A DNA stretch of 39,586 nucleotides, from contig JAGWUH010000034.1 of NCBI GenBank assembly GCA_028868535.1, positions 1 through 39,586 on the forward strand, read 5' to 3'. Source of the DNA: Sphingomonadales bacterium (GTDB lineage Bacteria; Pseudomonadota; Alphaproteobacteria; Sphingomonadales; Sphingomonadaceae). The notes below the pieces were generated by a model. That model was not told the DNA's origin. It did not search any database and saw only the letters and a list, made by a program, of their open reading frames with translations. A program made the translations under genes and the position numbers. Positions 27,504-37,373 of this stretch are shown in pieces (the first letter of the stretch is position 1; every line of letters begins with the position of its first letter).

Positions 27504-29727
27504 TATGCGCACCGCCTTCATCCTCCACCGACGCTGGCCGTGGCTGCGTCGGTTGCGCCTGGCGGCGCGGCGCACGCCGATCATCCCGATCATCACCGGG
27601 GTGGCCCTGCTGGCCTTCGCCATCGCCGTGTTCAGCAGCTGGTGGGCGTTGCGCAACCAGTTGGGGAAGGGGGGGCTGCTGCCATCCGGCCTCACCGCCT
27701 CGCTGCTGGTGGGGGCGCTGGTCCCGGCGCTCACGCTGCTGGTGCTGCTCGGCCGCTGGATCGCGATCAAGCGCGCGGCGGAAACGATCGGCGGCAGCGG
27801 GCGGCTGCATGTCCAGCTCGTGTTCCTGTTCTCGATGATCGCCGCCATCCCGACACTGCTGGTGGTGATCTTCGCCTCGGTGCTGTTCCAGTCGGGCGTC
27901 GAATTCTGGTTCTCCGACAGTTCGCGCGGGATGCTGGAGAACGCCAACAAGCTGGCGCGCGGCTATTATGAGCAGACCCAGCGCGACGTCTCGAACGAGA
28001 CCGTCGCGATGGCCACCGACATGCGCTACATCCTCGGCCTGACCACGATCGTCAGCGCCGGCTTCCAGGAGGCGATGCGCGACCAGATCGTGCTGCGCAA
28101 GCTCGACGAGGTGGCGATCCTGCAGAAGGGCAGCGACGGCCGGCTGCGCACCGCCGCCATCGTCAACCCGGACAAGGGCTCGGGCAACGACCAGCGCGTC
28201 TCCCAGGCCGAGCTGCGCCGGCTCGACGCGGGCGAGCAGATCGTCGTCAACGTCACCGCCGATCGCATCGAGGCCGTCACCGCGATCGACCTGCGCGGCG
28301 GGCTCTATCTCTACACCGCGCGCAAGTCCGACCTGCTCGCGCTCAGCCAGGGCCGCAGCGCCGAGAACATCGTCCGCGCCTACCAGGTCCTGACCCAGCG
28401 CGCGCGCCTGCTGCAACTGCGCTTCAACCTGGCGCTGTTCGTCGCCTCGCTCACCCTCGTCGGCTTCGCGGTGTGGTTTGCGCTGCGCTTCGCCGATCGC
28501 CAGGTGCAGCCGCTTTACCAGCTCGTCGCCGCCGCCCGCCGCGTCGGCGCCGGCAACTACGCGATGCGCGTCGAAGGCCGCGCCGGCAACGACGAGATCG
28601 GCCTGCTCAATCGCGCCTTCAACCGCATGGCCGCCCAGATCGAACGGCAGACGCAGGACCTGGTCGGCGCCAACCAGCAGTTGGAGGAACGCCGCACCTT
28701 CATCGAGGCCGTGCTCGAATCGATCACCGCCGGCATCATCTCGCTCGACGAACGCGGCGCCGTGCTGCTGATGAACTCGTCGGCCAACAAGCTCCTGCTC
28801 GATCGCGAGGGGCCGGCCCCGGTGGGCGTTTCGCTCGACGAGATCGCGCCGCAGATCGTCGCGCTGGCGGAAAGCGGCCGCTCCGAGGGCGTCGTCCAGC
28901 ACGCCAAGGGCGGCGAATTGCTGACCCTGGCGGTGCGCATCTCGCGCAATCCCGGTGGCCAGGTCATCACCTTCGAGGACATCACCCGCCAGCTGCTCGA
29001 CCAGCGCCAGGCGGCCTGGTCCGACGTTGCCCGTCGCATCGCCCACGAGATCAAGAACCCGCTCACCCCGATCCAGCTCGCCACCGAGCGGCTGAAGCGC
29101 CGCTATCGCAAGCAGATCGAGACCGACGGCGAGCTGTTCGAGGAACTGACCGCGACGATCATTCGGCAGGTCGGCGACCTGCGCAAGATGGTGGACGAGT
29201 TCTCGTCGTTCGCCCGCCTGCCCAAGCCCGTGTTCCGCGGCGAGGATGCGGTCGACCTCGCCCGCCAGGCGCTGTTCCTGCAGGAAGTGGCGCGGCCGGA
29301 CATCGATTTCACCTTCCGGGCGGAAGCGGGTATCGGCGTCATCGCCTGCGATCGCCACCAGTTCGGCCAGGCGATGACCAACGTGCTAAAAAACGCCACC
29401 GAAGCGGTCGAGGCCCGCGCCAAGACCGCCGACGAAGGCTATCGCGGCCGCATCGCGGTGACGATCGAGGGCACCGCCGAAGCCATCTGCGTGCGCATCG
29501 CCGACAACGGCATCGGCCTGCCGCAAGACCGCGAACGCATCGTCGAACCTTACGTGACCACGCGGGAAAAGGGCACCGGCCTCGGCCTCGCGATCGTCAA
29601 GAAGATCGTCGAGGAACACGGCGGCGAGATGACCTTCGCCGCGGTCGAAAGCGGCGGCACCCAGGTGTCGATGCGCTTCGCCCGCGACCCGCTGGCGGCG
29701 CCGCGCGCCGCCGAGACCGCAGAATGA
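27493..29727 (+). CDS. ntrY: Nitrogen regulation sensor histidine kinase NtrY
   Basis: 744-residue membrane kinase paired with NtrX. Two or three membrane helices near the N-terminus (about 30-50, 68-90 and 108-130), a periplasmic domain and a further helix near 312-332 precede a HAMP linker (VAAARRVGAGNYAMRVEG). A PAS region (FIEAVLESITAGIISLDERG) follows, then the H-box with His518 ([21 protein letters not shown]) and an ATPase domain (DNGIGLPQDRERI, GTGLGLAIVKKI). NtrY/NtrX has been linked in other alphaproteobacteria to nitrogen and redox control and to envelope functions. Start uncertain: ATG 27493 or ATG 27505; neither has a ribosome-binding site. Confidence 0.92.
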   Translation: MLATMRTAFILHRRWPWLRRLRLAARRTPIIPIITGVALLAFAIAVFSSWWALRNQLGKGGLLPSGLTASLLVGALVPALTLLVLLGRWIAIKRAAETIGGSGRLHVQLVFLFSMIAAIPTLLVVIFASVLFQSGVEFWFSDSSRGMLENANKLARGYYEQTQRDVSNETVAMATDMRYILGLTTIVSAGFQEAMRDQIVLRKLDEVAILQKGSDGRLRTAAIVNPDKGSGNDQRVSQAELRRLDAGEQIVVNVTADRIEAVTAIDLRGGLYLYTARKSDLLALSQGRSAENIVRAYQVLTQRARLLQLRFNLALFVASLTLVGFAVWFALRFADRQVQPLYQLVAAARRVGAGNYAMRVEGRAGNDEIGLLNRAFNRMAAQIERQTQDLVGANQQLEERRTFIEAVLESITAGIISLDERGAVLLMNSSANKLLLDREGPAPVGVSLDEIAPQIVALAESGRSEGVVQHAKGGELLTLAVRISRNPGGQVITFEDITRQLLDQRQAAWSDVARRIAHEIKNPLTPIQLATERLKRRYRKQIETDGELFEELTATIIRQVGDLRKMVDEFSSFARLPKPVFRGEDAVDLARQALFLQEVARPDIDFTFRAEAGIGVIACDRHQFGQAMTNVLKNATEAVEARAKTADEGYRGRIAVTIEGTAEAICVRIADNGIGLPQDRERIVEPYVTTREKGTGLGLAIVKKIVEEHGGEMTFAAVESGGTQVSMRFARDPLAAPRAAETAE

Positions 29728-29751
29728 CCGCTCAACATAAGGAACCTGTCG

Positions 29752-31146
<1,395 letters not shown>

Positions 31147-31304
31147 TTGCCCCGGCAAGGACACGGGAATTGTTCGCGCCAGGTTTGATTTTTCGCATTT
31201 ACGCTGCACCTGCGAAGAGATAGGCTCGCAGCGAAATCGGCCGGAACCCGAACCCGGCCAGATCGCGGACCGCAGCAGCGGCCGCCAAGAACGTGGAGTA
31301 AGAT
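31147..31304 (+). promoter_or_regulatory. hfq leader region with candidate promoter and hairpin
   Basis: 158 bp between ntrX and hfq. TTTACG (31198-31203), 17 nt and TAGGCT (31221-31226) form a possible promoter, giving hfq its own transcript. A 6-bp stem GGCCGG/CCGGCC (31239-31244, 31254-31259; 9-nt loop) lies in the resulting leader, followed by GGAG before the ATG. Hfq represses its own leader in other bacteria; that use here is speculative. Confidence 0.4.
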
Positions 31305-31895
31305 ATGACCGGACGTACCCTTTCCGCCCGGCCCCGGCTCAAGCCGGCGGCATCCGAAGCCGCCGAGTCGGCCCCCGCAACGGCGCCGGTCGCGCCGGCT
31401 CCCGCGCCAGCGGGGAAGGGGCAGAACCTGCAGGACCAGTTCCTCAACCTGCTCCGCAAGAACAAGACCCCGGTGACGATGTTCCTCGTCAAGGGCGTCA
31501 AGCTCCAGGGCATTGTAACCTGGTTCGACAATTTCTCGATCCTGCTCCGCCGTGACGGCCAGTCGCAGCTCGTCTACAAGCACGCCGTGTCGACGATCAT
31601 GCCCAGCCAGCCGGTCGATGCGCGCCAGTTCAACGTCGCCGCCGATGGCTCGAAGAAGCTGCGCCTGCTGCAGGACGTGTTCCTGTCGTCGATCCGCAGC
31701 GCCGGCGTCCAGGTGACGATGTTCCTCGTCAACGGCGTCATGCTCCAGGGCCGGGTCGCCGCCTACGACCTGTTCTGCATGCTGCTGGAGCGTGAAGGCT
31801 ACGTCCAGTTGGCGTACAAGCACGCCGTTTCCACCATCCAGCCCGTCACCCCGGTCGACCTGTCCGGCGAATGGGAAGGCGAGGAAGACGATTGA
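31305..31895 (+). CDS. hfq: RNA chaperone Hfq with two tandem Sm domains
   Basis: 196-residue Hfq, about twice the usual length. An Ala/Pro-rich N-terminus (1-37) precedes a first Sm domain (about 38-105) that is canonical: [10 protein letters not shown] (Gln43, Asp44), rim residues Arg51, Lys52 and Lys54, and YKH at 91-93. A second Sm domain (about 117-184) has LLQDVFL (Gln123, Asp124) and YKH at 171-173, exactly 80 residues later. It has lost most rim charges (Arg131, Ser132, Gly134) and has Met146 in place of the distal-face lysine. The tail is acidic. Three chains could form a six-fold ring with alternating faces (inference). A double-Sm Hfq has, from memory, been described in Zymomonas. 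GGAG lies 6 nt before the ATG. Confidence 0.93.
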   Translation: MTGRTLSARPRLKPAASEAAESAPATAPVAPAPAPAGKGQNLQDQFLNLLRKNKTPVTMFLVKGVKLQGIVTWFDNFSILLRRDGQSQLVYKHAVSTIMPSQPVDARQFNVAADGSKKLRLLQDVFLSSIRSAGVQVTMFLVNGVMLQGRVAAYDLFCMLLEREGYVQLAYKHAVSTIQPVTPVDLSGEWEGEEDD

Positions 31896-31949
31896 AGGAT
31901 TTGGCCGATGCCCGGCTGCGAAAGGCGGTTATGCGGGAATCCGGCACAC

Positions 31950-31966
31950 ACGGCCGCTGAGGCCGT
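31950..31966 (+). terminator. Small hairpin between hfq and hflX
   Basis: ACGGCC (31950-31955), a 5-nt loop and GGCCGT (31961-31966), followed by the self-complementary GCGCCCCGGGGCG stretch. It is the only structured element in the 137-nt gap. There is no T-run; it may reduce read-through into hflX rather than stop it. Confidence 0.3.
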
Positions 31967-32032
31967 TGCGCCCCGGGGCGGTGGCGGCGGCCATCCCCGC
32001 TCCGGGCCGCGCCTTGTCTCCGTGAGCCCGCA

Positions 32033-33358
32033 GTGAGCTTCCTCGAAGACAGCCGCGAAGAGGTGGCGCGCGGCGCGCGCACCCTCATCGTCTGCCCGGA
32101 AATCCGCGGCCGCGCCACCGACGTCGATCCCGCCGCCCGCATCGAGGAGGCGAGGGGGCTCGCGCTCGCCATCGGCCTGGACATCGTCGACGCCTTCGCG
32201 GTGCCGATCCGCGAAGTCCGTCCCGGCACGCTGTTCGGCGAAGGCCAGATCGAACGCATCCGTGACGCCTGCAACCTCGAGGAGGCGGACCTCGTCGTCG
32301 TCGACGGTGGCGTCACCGCCGTCCAGCAGCGCAACCTGGAGGAGAAGCTCGGCCGCAAGGTCATCGACCGCACCGGCCTGATCCTCGAAATCTTCGGCGA
32401 ACGCGCCGCCACCGCCGAAGGCCGCCTCCAGGTCGAGCTCGCCCACCTCGACTACCAGGCCGGTCGCCTCGTCCGTTCCTGGACCCACCTCGAACGCCAG
32501 CGCGGCGGCTTCGGCTTCCTCGGCGGCCCGGGCGAGACCCAGATCGAGGCGGACCGCCGCATGATCCGTGATCGCATGGCCCGCATCCGCCGCGAGCTCG
32601 AACAGGTCCGCCGCACCCGCGGCCTCCACCGCGATCGTCGCGGCAAGGCCCCTTGGCCGGTGATCGCGCTGGTCGGCTACACCAATGCCGGCAAGTCCAC
32701 GCTGTTCAACCGGCTGACCGGCGCCGACGTCATGGCGCAGGACCTGCTGTTCGCCACGCTGGACCCGACGATGCGCGCCGTCCGCCTGCCGGGCGTGGAC
32801 AAGGCGATCCTCTCCGACACCGTCGGCTTTATCTCCGACCTGCCGACCCAGCTCGTCGCCGCGTTCCGCGCCACGCTGGAAGAAGTCACTGGCGCCGATC
32901 TCATCCTCCACGTGCGCGACATCGCCAATCCCGACACCGCCGCGCAAAAGAAGCAGGTGCTGGCGGTGCTCGGCGATCTCGGCGTGCTCGAAGGCGAGGG
33001 GGATGCCCCGCGCGCGCCGATCGTCGAGGTCTGGAACAAGCTCGACCTGCTCGATGCCGACCGCGTCGAGGAGCTGCGCGATCAGGCTGAAGCCGCGGGC
33101 GAGGGCCTCGTGCTGCCGGTCTCGGCGCTGACGGGGGAAGGCTGTGCCGAACTGCTTGCCGCGGTCGGCCACCTGCTGACGGGGGACGCCCGCGAGCACG
33201 TGTTCGAGCTCGCCGCCGCCGATGGCCAGCGCCTGGCCTGGCTGCACGCCCACGGCGAAATCCTCTCGGACGAGGAGTTCGACCGCACCGGCGAACCCGC
33301 GCATCGCGTGCGCGTGCGCCTGACTCCGCGCGAACTAGGCCGTTTCACCCGCCTGTGA
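32033..33358 (+). CDS. hflX: Ribosome-associated GTPase HflX
   Basis: 441-residue GTPase that binds the large ribosomal subunit and can split stalled ribosomes. N-terminal HflX domain (about 20-190, with GTLFGEGQIERI, DGGVTAVQQRNLEEKLGRKVIDRTGL in two blocks and the helical GGFGFLGGPGETQIE). G-domain from about 208 with G1 GYTNAGKS (215-222), DTVGFI as G3 and NKLD as G4. The gene starts with GTG at 32033; no clear ribosome-binding site is seen and no better start exists upstream. It is last in the dusB-ntr-hfq-hflX cluster. The 3' end overlaps convergent mazG by 24 bp. Confidence 0.94.
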   Translation: MSFLEDSREEVARGARTLIVCPEIRGRATDVDPAARIEEARGLALAIGLDIVDAFAVPIREVRPGTLFGEGQIERIRDACNLEEADLVVVDGGVTAVQQRNLEEKLGRKVIDRTGLILEIFGERAATAEGRLQVELAHLDYQAGRLVRSWTHLERQRGGFGFLGGPGETQIEADRRMIRDRMARIRRELEQVRRTRGLHRDRRGKAPWPVIALVGYTNAGKSTLFNRLTGADVMAQDLLFATLDPTMRAVRLPGVDKAILSDTVGFISDLPTQLVAAFRATLEEVTGADLILHVRDIANPDTAAQKKQVLAVLGDLGVLEGEGDAPRAPIVEVWNKLDLLDADRVEELRDQAEAAGEGLVLPVSALTGEGCAELLAAVGHLLTGDAREHVFELAAADGQRLAWLHAHGEILSDEEFDRTGEPAHRVRVRLTPRELGRFTRL

Positions 33359-34132
33359 ACGCTTGACCGCCTGCCACAAAGCTTCCTGCGCAGCGAGGTC
33401 GAGCGTCGCGAATTCCTCGCCCCGCGCCGCCGCCAACGCCTCCATCGCGCGGAATCGGCGTTCGAACTTGGCGTTGGCCGCCCGCAGCGCCTCTTCCGGC
33501 GCGATGCCATGCGCCCGGACGAGGTTGACGGCCGCGAACAGCAGGTCGCCCGCCTCATCGAGCTTTTCCGCCTCGTCGCCCGCCTGCGCCAGCTCGACCA
33601 GCTCTTCGCGCACTTTGGCCTCCGGACCCGTGACATCAGGCCAGTCGAACCCGACGCGCGCGGCCCGCTTCTGCAGCTTCTCGGCACGCAACAACGCCGG
33701 CAGCGCCAGCGCCACGCCGTCAAGCACCCCGGTTGCCCCGGCGGCGGCCCGCTCGGCCTGCTTCAGGGCCTCCCAGCGCTGCTCGCGCGGGCGCTCGTCG
33801 CTGACGGCGCCGAACACGTGCGGGTGGCGCGCGACCAGCTTGTCGGCAATCGCCGTGGCCACGTCGGGAAATGCAAAGTGTCCGGCTTCCTCGGCGATGC
33901 GGGCATGGAACACCACCTGCAGCAGCAGGTCGCCCAGTTCGTCACGCAGGCCGGCCAGGTCCTCGCGCGCGATCGCATCGGCGACTTCGTACGCTTCCTC
34001 GACCGTGTAGGGCGCGATCGTCGCGAAAGTCTGGGCCTGGTCCCATTCGCAGCCGCGCTCGGGGTCACGCAGGCGTGCCATGATCGCCAGGAGCCGTTCA
34101 AGAGGGGGCTCGGGAAGTTCGCTGCCGTTCAC
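33335..34132 (-). CDS. mazG: Nucleoside triphosphate pyrophosphohydrolase MazG
   Basis: 265-residue house-cleaning enzyme hydrolysing NTPs and dNTPs to monophosphates plus pyrophosphate. It has two MazG domains: the first with CEWDQAQTFATIAPYTVEEAYEV and DELGDLLLQVVFHARIA, the second with KVREELVELAQ and LDEAGDLLFAAVNLVRAHG. These carry the EExxE and ExxD metal-binding residues. Start is GTG with GAGG 4 nt upstream. An AT-rich promoter region lies upstream (about 34150-34190). Confidence 0.95.
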   Translation of the reverse strand: MNGSELPEPPLERLLAIMARLRDPERGCEWDQAQTFATIAPYTVEEAYEVADAIAREDLAGLRDELGDLLLQVVFHARIAEEAGHFAFPDVATAIADKLVARHPHVFGAVSDERPREQRWEALKQAERAAAGATGVLDGVALALPALLRAEKLQKRAARVGFDWPDVTGPEAKVREELVELAQAGDEAEKLDEAGDLLFAAVNLVRAHGIAPEEALRAANAKFERRFRAMEALAAARGEEFATLDLAAQEALWQAVKRSQAGETA

Positions 34133-34160
34133 GCTGCCTCGGGATCGCCGGAATGAAATG

Positions 34161-34174
34161 ATAATATGTATTAT
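34161..34174. promoter_or_regulatory. AT-rich palindrome upstream of mazG
   Basis: On the minus strand ATAATA-CA-TATTAT (34174-34161) is a perfect 6-bp inverted repeat in a 40-bp AT-rich patch within very GC-rich DNA. TATTAT could be the mazG -10 element, 29 nt from the start codon; the -35 is not convincing. The remaining bases between mazG and the hydrolase gene show nothing else. Confidence 0.45.
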
Positions 34175-34235
34175 GTAAATTGAGATTCACGGCCGGCGAA
34201 GCGTCCGTCCGCCCCCGAAGGCCCCCTGCCGACGC

Positions 34236-35015
34236 TCACGCCTCGATTTCCAGCCCGTCGTAGCCGACTTCGACATGCGCGGGCAATTCCGCCGAAAGCG
34301 TGGCGTAATCCATCGACTTGTCCAGGTGCGTCAGCACCGCGCGTCCGGCCCGCGTCGCCTCCGCCAGTTCGAGCGCCATCGCCAGGTTGGCATGAGTCGG
34401 ATGCGATTCCCGGCGCAGGCAGTCGGTCACCAGCACGTCGCAGTCGCGCAGCAGTTCGACCACGCCCCGCGTGATCTCGCTGAAGTCGACCGCATAGCCG
34501 ATCGACTTGCCGTTGCAGTCGAAGCGGAAGGCCGTGGACTGCGCCGGACCGTGCGGCAACTGGCAATGGCCGACGCCGATCCCGTGGCACATGCGCAGTC
34601 GGTCGAGCGATTCCAGCGTCACGATCGTCGGATAACCGAATTGCCCCGCGAAAACGTAGCCGAAGCGCTGGCGCAGCCGCCGCACGGTCTCGTCGGCGGC
34701 ATAGCCCGGCAACGGCCCGGCGCGGCCATAGCGGAACGGGCGCAGGTCATCGATGCCGTGGGCGTGATCGGCGTGATCGTGCGTCCAGAACACCGCATCG
34801 ATGCGGTTCACCCCGGCGGCGATCAGCTGCGCGCGAAGGTCGGTGGAGGTATCCACCAGCAGGCGCGCGCCGTCATCGCCCTCGATCAGCACCGAGGCGC
34901 GGCTGCGGCGGTTGCGCGGTTCGTCCGGGTCGCAGGCGCCCCAGTCGAGCCCGTCGGGCCCGCCGATGCGGGGCACCCCGGTCGACGTGCCACAGCCCAG
35001 CACGCGCACCTTCAT
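34236..35015 (-). CDS. MBL-fold metallo-hydrolase, PhnP-like
   Basis: 259-residue metallo-beta-lactamase-fold phosphodiesterase-like protein. The N-terminus VRVLGCGTSTGVPRIGG and metal motif THDHADH are typical of the PhnP/RNase-Z-like group; later ligands fall in LPHGPAQS, VDFSE and LTHLDKSMDY. PhnP itself hydrolyses cyclic ribose phosphates, but the gene is not in a phosphonate cluster here, so the substrate is open. The start overlaps the tatD stop by 4 nt, a pair (tatD then MBL hydrolase) that often follows metG in alphaproteobacteria. Confidence 0.85.
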   Translation of the reverse strand: MKVRVLGCGTSTGVPRIGGPDGLDWGACDPDEPRNRRSRASVLIEGDDGARLLVDTSTDLRAQLIAAGVNRIDAVFWTHDHADHAHGIDDLRPFRYGRAGPLPGYAADETVRRLRQRFGYVFAGQFGYPTIVTLESLDRLRMCHGIGVGHCQLPHGPAQSTAFRFDCNGKSIGYAVDFSEITRGVVELLRDCDVLVTDCLRRESHPTHANLAMALELAEATRAGRAVLTHLDKSMDYATLSAELPAHVEVGYDGLEIEA

Positions 35016-35788
35016 GCGGCCGCCTTGGTGAACAGCGCGTGGAAATTGCGGGTCGTCGCGGTGCCGAGCGCCGCCTCGGACACGCCGCGCAATCCGGCCA
35101 CGAACCGCGCCGTGTCCGCCGTGAAAGCCGGCTCGCACGTGCGGCCGCGATGCGGCACCGGCGCGAGGAACGGCGCATCGGTCTCCACCAGCAGGCGATC
35201 CTCGGGGATCGTCGCCGCCACCGCCTGCAGGTCTCTGGCGTTCTTGAACGTCACGATTCCCGAAAGCGATATCGTCAGCCCCAGTTCCAGGACCGCCTCG
35301 GCAAAACCGGCGGACGCGGTGAAGCAGTGGATCAGCGCGGGAAACGCACCGCGCGCCATTTCCTCGCGCAGGATCGTCGCGGTATCCTCCTCGGCATCGC
35401 GCGTGTGCACGATCAGCGGCAGCCCGGTTTCCCGGGAGACGCCGATGTGCACGCGGAACAGCGCACGCTGCACGTCGCGGTCGGACTTGTCGTAGTAGTA
35501 GTCGAGCCCGGTCTCGCCGATGCCGATCACGCGGGGATGCGCCGCCGCTTCCAGCAGCGCCGCGGCGCCCAGGTCGGCATGGGCATCGGCCTCGTGTGGA
35601 TGAATGCCGACGCTCGCCCAGACATCCGCCTCGCGCTCCGCCAGGCCGACGATGTCCGCCCATTCGCGCTGGCGCGTGGAGATGTTCAGGAACCCCGTCA
35701 CCCCTGCCGCCCGCGCGCGCGCCAGCACGCCCTGCTGGTCCTCGACCAGTCCAGGGTAATTGAGATGGCAGTGCGAATCGACCAGCAT
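35012..35788 (-). CDS. tatD: TatD family metal-dependent hydrolase
   Basis: 258-residue TIM-barrel hydrolase; family members act as 3' to 5' DNases or in removing D-amino acids. Metal ligands appear in VDSHCHLNYPG at the N-terminus, GETGLDYYY, IVHTRDAEEDT and ALIHCFTAS, with VETDAPFLAP near the C-terminus. The ATG shares one base with the metG stop (TGATG) and the stop overlaps the MBL hydrolase by 4 nt. Confidence 0.93.
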   Translation of the reverse strand: MLVDSHCHLNYPGLVEDQQGVLARARAAGVTGFLNISTRQREWADIVGLAEREADVWASVGIHPHEADAHADLGAAALLEAAAHPRVIGIGETGLDYYYDKSDRDVQRALFRVHIGVSRETGLPLIVHTRDAEEDTATILREEMARGAFPALIHCFTASAGFAEAVLELGLTISLSGIVTFKNARDLQAVAATIPEDRLLVETDAPFLAPVPHRGRTCEPAFTADTARFVAGLRGVSEAALGTATTRNFHALFTKAAA

Positions 35789-37350
35789 CAGGCGTCTTCG
35801 TCCGCAGGCAGCTCCAGCCGGGGAAACAGCGGGGTCGGCGCGCCCAGGCGGGCATCACCGGCCGCGAGCGCCGCATACCAGTCTGCGCCGACAGTGCCGT
35901 AAGTCCGGTTCGCCTGCGGCACGCCCATCATGTCGAGCAGCGCCCCCGCCTTTTCGGGGATCACCGGCAGGATGGCCACGGCCAGCCGCCCGATGGCGAC
36001 GAACAGCGTCGCCAGCACCGTCTCCATCCGCTCCGGGTCGGTCTTGCGCAGCGCCCACGGCGCCTGCGCATCGATATAGGCGTTGCAAGCGAACACCGCC
36101 TGCAACCAGGCGTCGATGCCCTGTTGCAGCGCCAGCGCCTGGAAGGCCGCCGGCAACTCGCTGCCCACCGCCCTGCCCACGTGCGCCAGCAGTTCCTCGT
36201 CCTCGGCGCTGCGGGCGTGGACCGCCGGGAGCGCCCCGCCCAGGTTCTTGGCGATGAAGCTCAGCGTGCGCTGCGCGAGATTGCCGAAGGCATTGCCGAG
36301 TTCAGTATTTCCGCGCGAAACAATGGCTTCCGGCGAATAGCTGCCATCCTGCCCGAACGTCACCTCGCGCATCAGGAAGTAGCGCAGGACGTCCACCCCG
36401 AAGCGATCCGCCAGGGCGACCGGGTCGGTGACATTGCCCAGCGACTTCGATTCCTTCTGCCCGCGATTGAGCAGGAAGCCATGGCTGAACACCTGGCGCG
36501 GCACCGGCAGGTCGGCGCTCATCAGGAACGCCGGCCAGTATACCGCGTGGAACCGGGTGATGTCCTTGCCGATCAGGTGGACGTCGCACGGCCACCACTT
36601 CGCCATGTCCGGGGTTTCCCCGGGATAGCCGAGCCCGGTCAGGTAATTGGTCAGCGCGTCGACCCAGACGTACATCACGTGGTCGTCCGAACCCGGCACC
36701 TTGACGCCCCAGTCGAAGCTCGTCCGCGATACCGAAAGGTCGCGCAGCCCGCCCTCGACGAAACGCATGACCTCGTTGCGGCGGCTTTCGGGCCGGATGA
36801 AGTCGGGCTGGCCGTTGTACAGGTCCAGCAGCGGCTGCGCGTACTTCGACAGCCGGAAGAACCAGCTTTCCTCGACCGTCCACTCCACCGGCGTGCCCTG
36901 CGGCGAAAGCTTCTCCCCGCCCTCGCCCGCCACCAGTTCGCTCTCGTCGTAATAGGCTTCGTCGCGGACGGAGTACCAGCCCTCGTACCGATCGAGATAG
37001 AGGTCGCCCTTGGCCTCCATGCGCTGCCACAGCGCCTGCACCGAGGCGTGGTGCGCCGGATCGGTGGTGCGCTGGAACACGTCGTACGAGACGTTCAGCG
37101 CCCGGTCCATGTCGATGAAGTGCTGGGTCATCTCGGTGGCCAGCGCCGCCGGCGTCGTGCCCAGTTCGCGCGCCTTCTGCGCCATCTTCAGGCCGTGCTC
37201 GTCGGTCCCGGTCTGGAAGCGCACGTCGCGCCCCATCATCCGTTGGAACCGGGCGATGACGTCAGCGGCGATCGCCTCGTAGGCATGGCCGATGTGCGGC
37301 CTGCCGTTGGGATAGGCGATGGCGGTGGTAATGTAGAACGGCTCGGCCAC
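35788..37350 (-). CDS. metG: Methionyl-tRNA synthetase
   Basis: 520-residue class I synthetase charging tRNA-Met. HIGH motif at residues 19-22 (RPHIGHAYEA) and KMSKS-like loop KESKS at 299-303. Tetrahedral zinc-knuckle cysteines and the C-terminal dimerisation domain of the long E. coli form are absent, so this is the shorter MetG type. Start is GTG at 37350; the holB stop is 23 nt upstream. It is in the middle of the operon dac-tmk-holB-metG-tatD-MBL. Confidence 0.96.
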   Translation of the reverse strand: MAEPFYITTAIAYPNGRPHIGHAYEAIAADVIARFQRMMGRDVRFQTGTDEHGLKMAQKARELGTTPAALATEMTQHFIDMDRALNVSYDVFQRTTDPAHHASVQALWQRMEAKGDLYLDRYEGWYSVRDEAYYDESELVAGEGGEKLSPQGTPVEWTVEESWFFRLSKYAQPLLDLYNGQPDFIRPESRRNEVMRFVEGGLRDLSVSRTSFDWGVKVPGSDDHVMYVWVDALTNYLTGLGYPGETPDMAKWWPCDVHLIGKDITRFHAVYWPAFLMSADLPVPRQVFSHGFLLNRGQKESKSLGNVTDPVALADRFGVDVLRYFLMREVTFGQDGSYSPEAIVSRGNTELGNAFGNLAQRTLSFIAKNLGGALPAVHARSAEDEELLAHVGRAVGSELPAAFQALALQQGIDAWLQAVFACNAYIDAQAPWALRKTDPERMETVLATLFVAIGRLAVAILPVIPEKAGALLDMMGVPQANRTYGTVGADWYAALAAGDARLGAPTPLFPRLELPADEDA

Positions 37351-37373
37351 GTCGGGCGGTATCCTTGGCGCTG

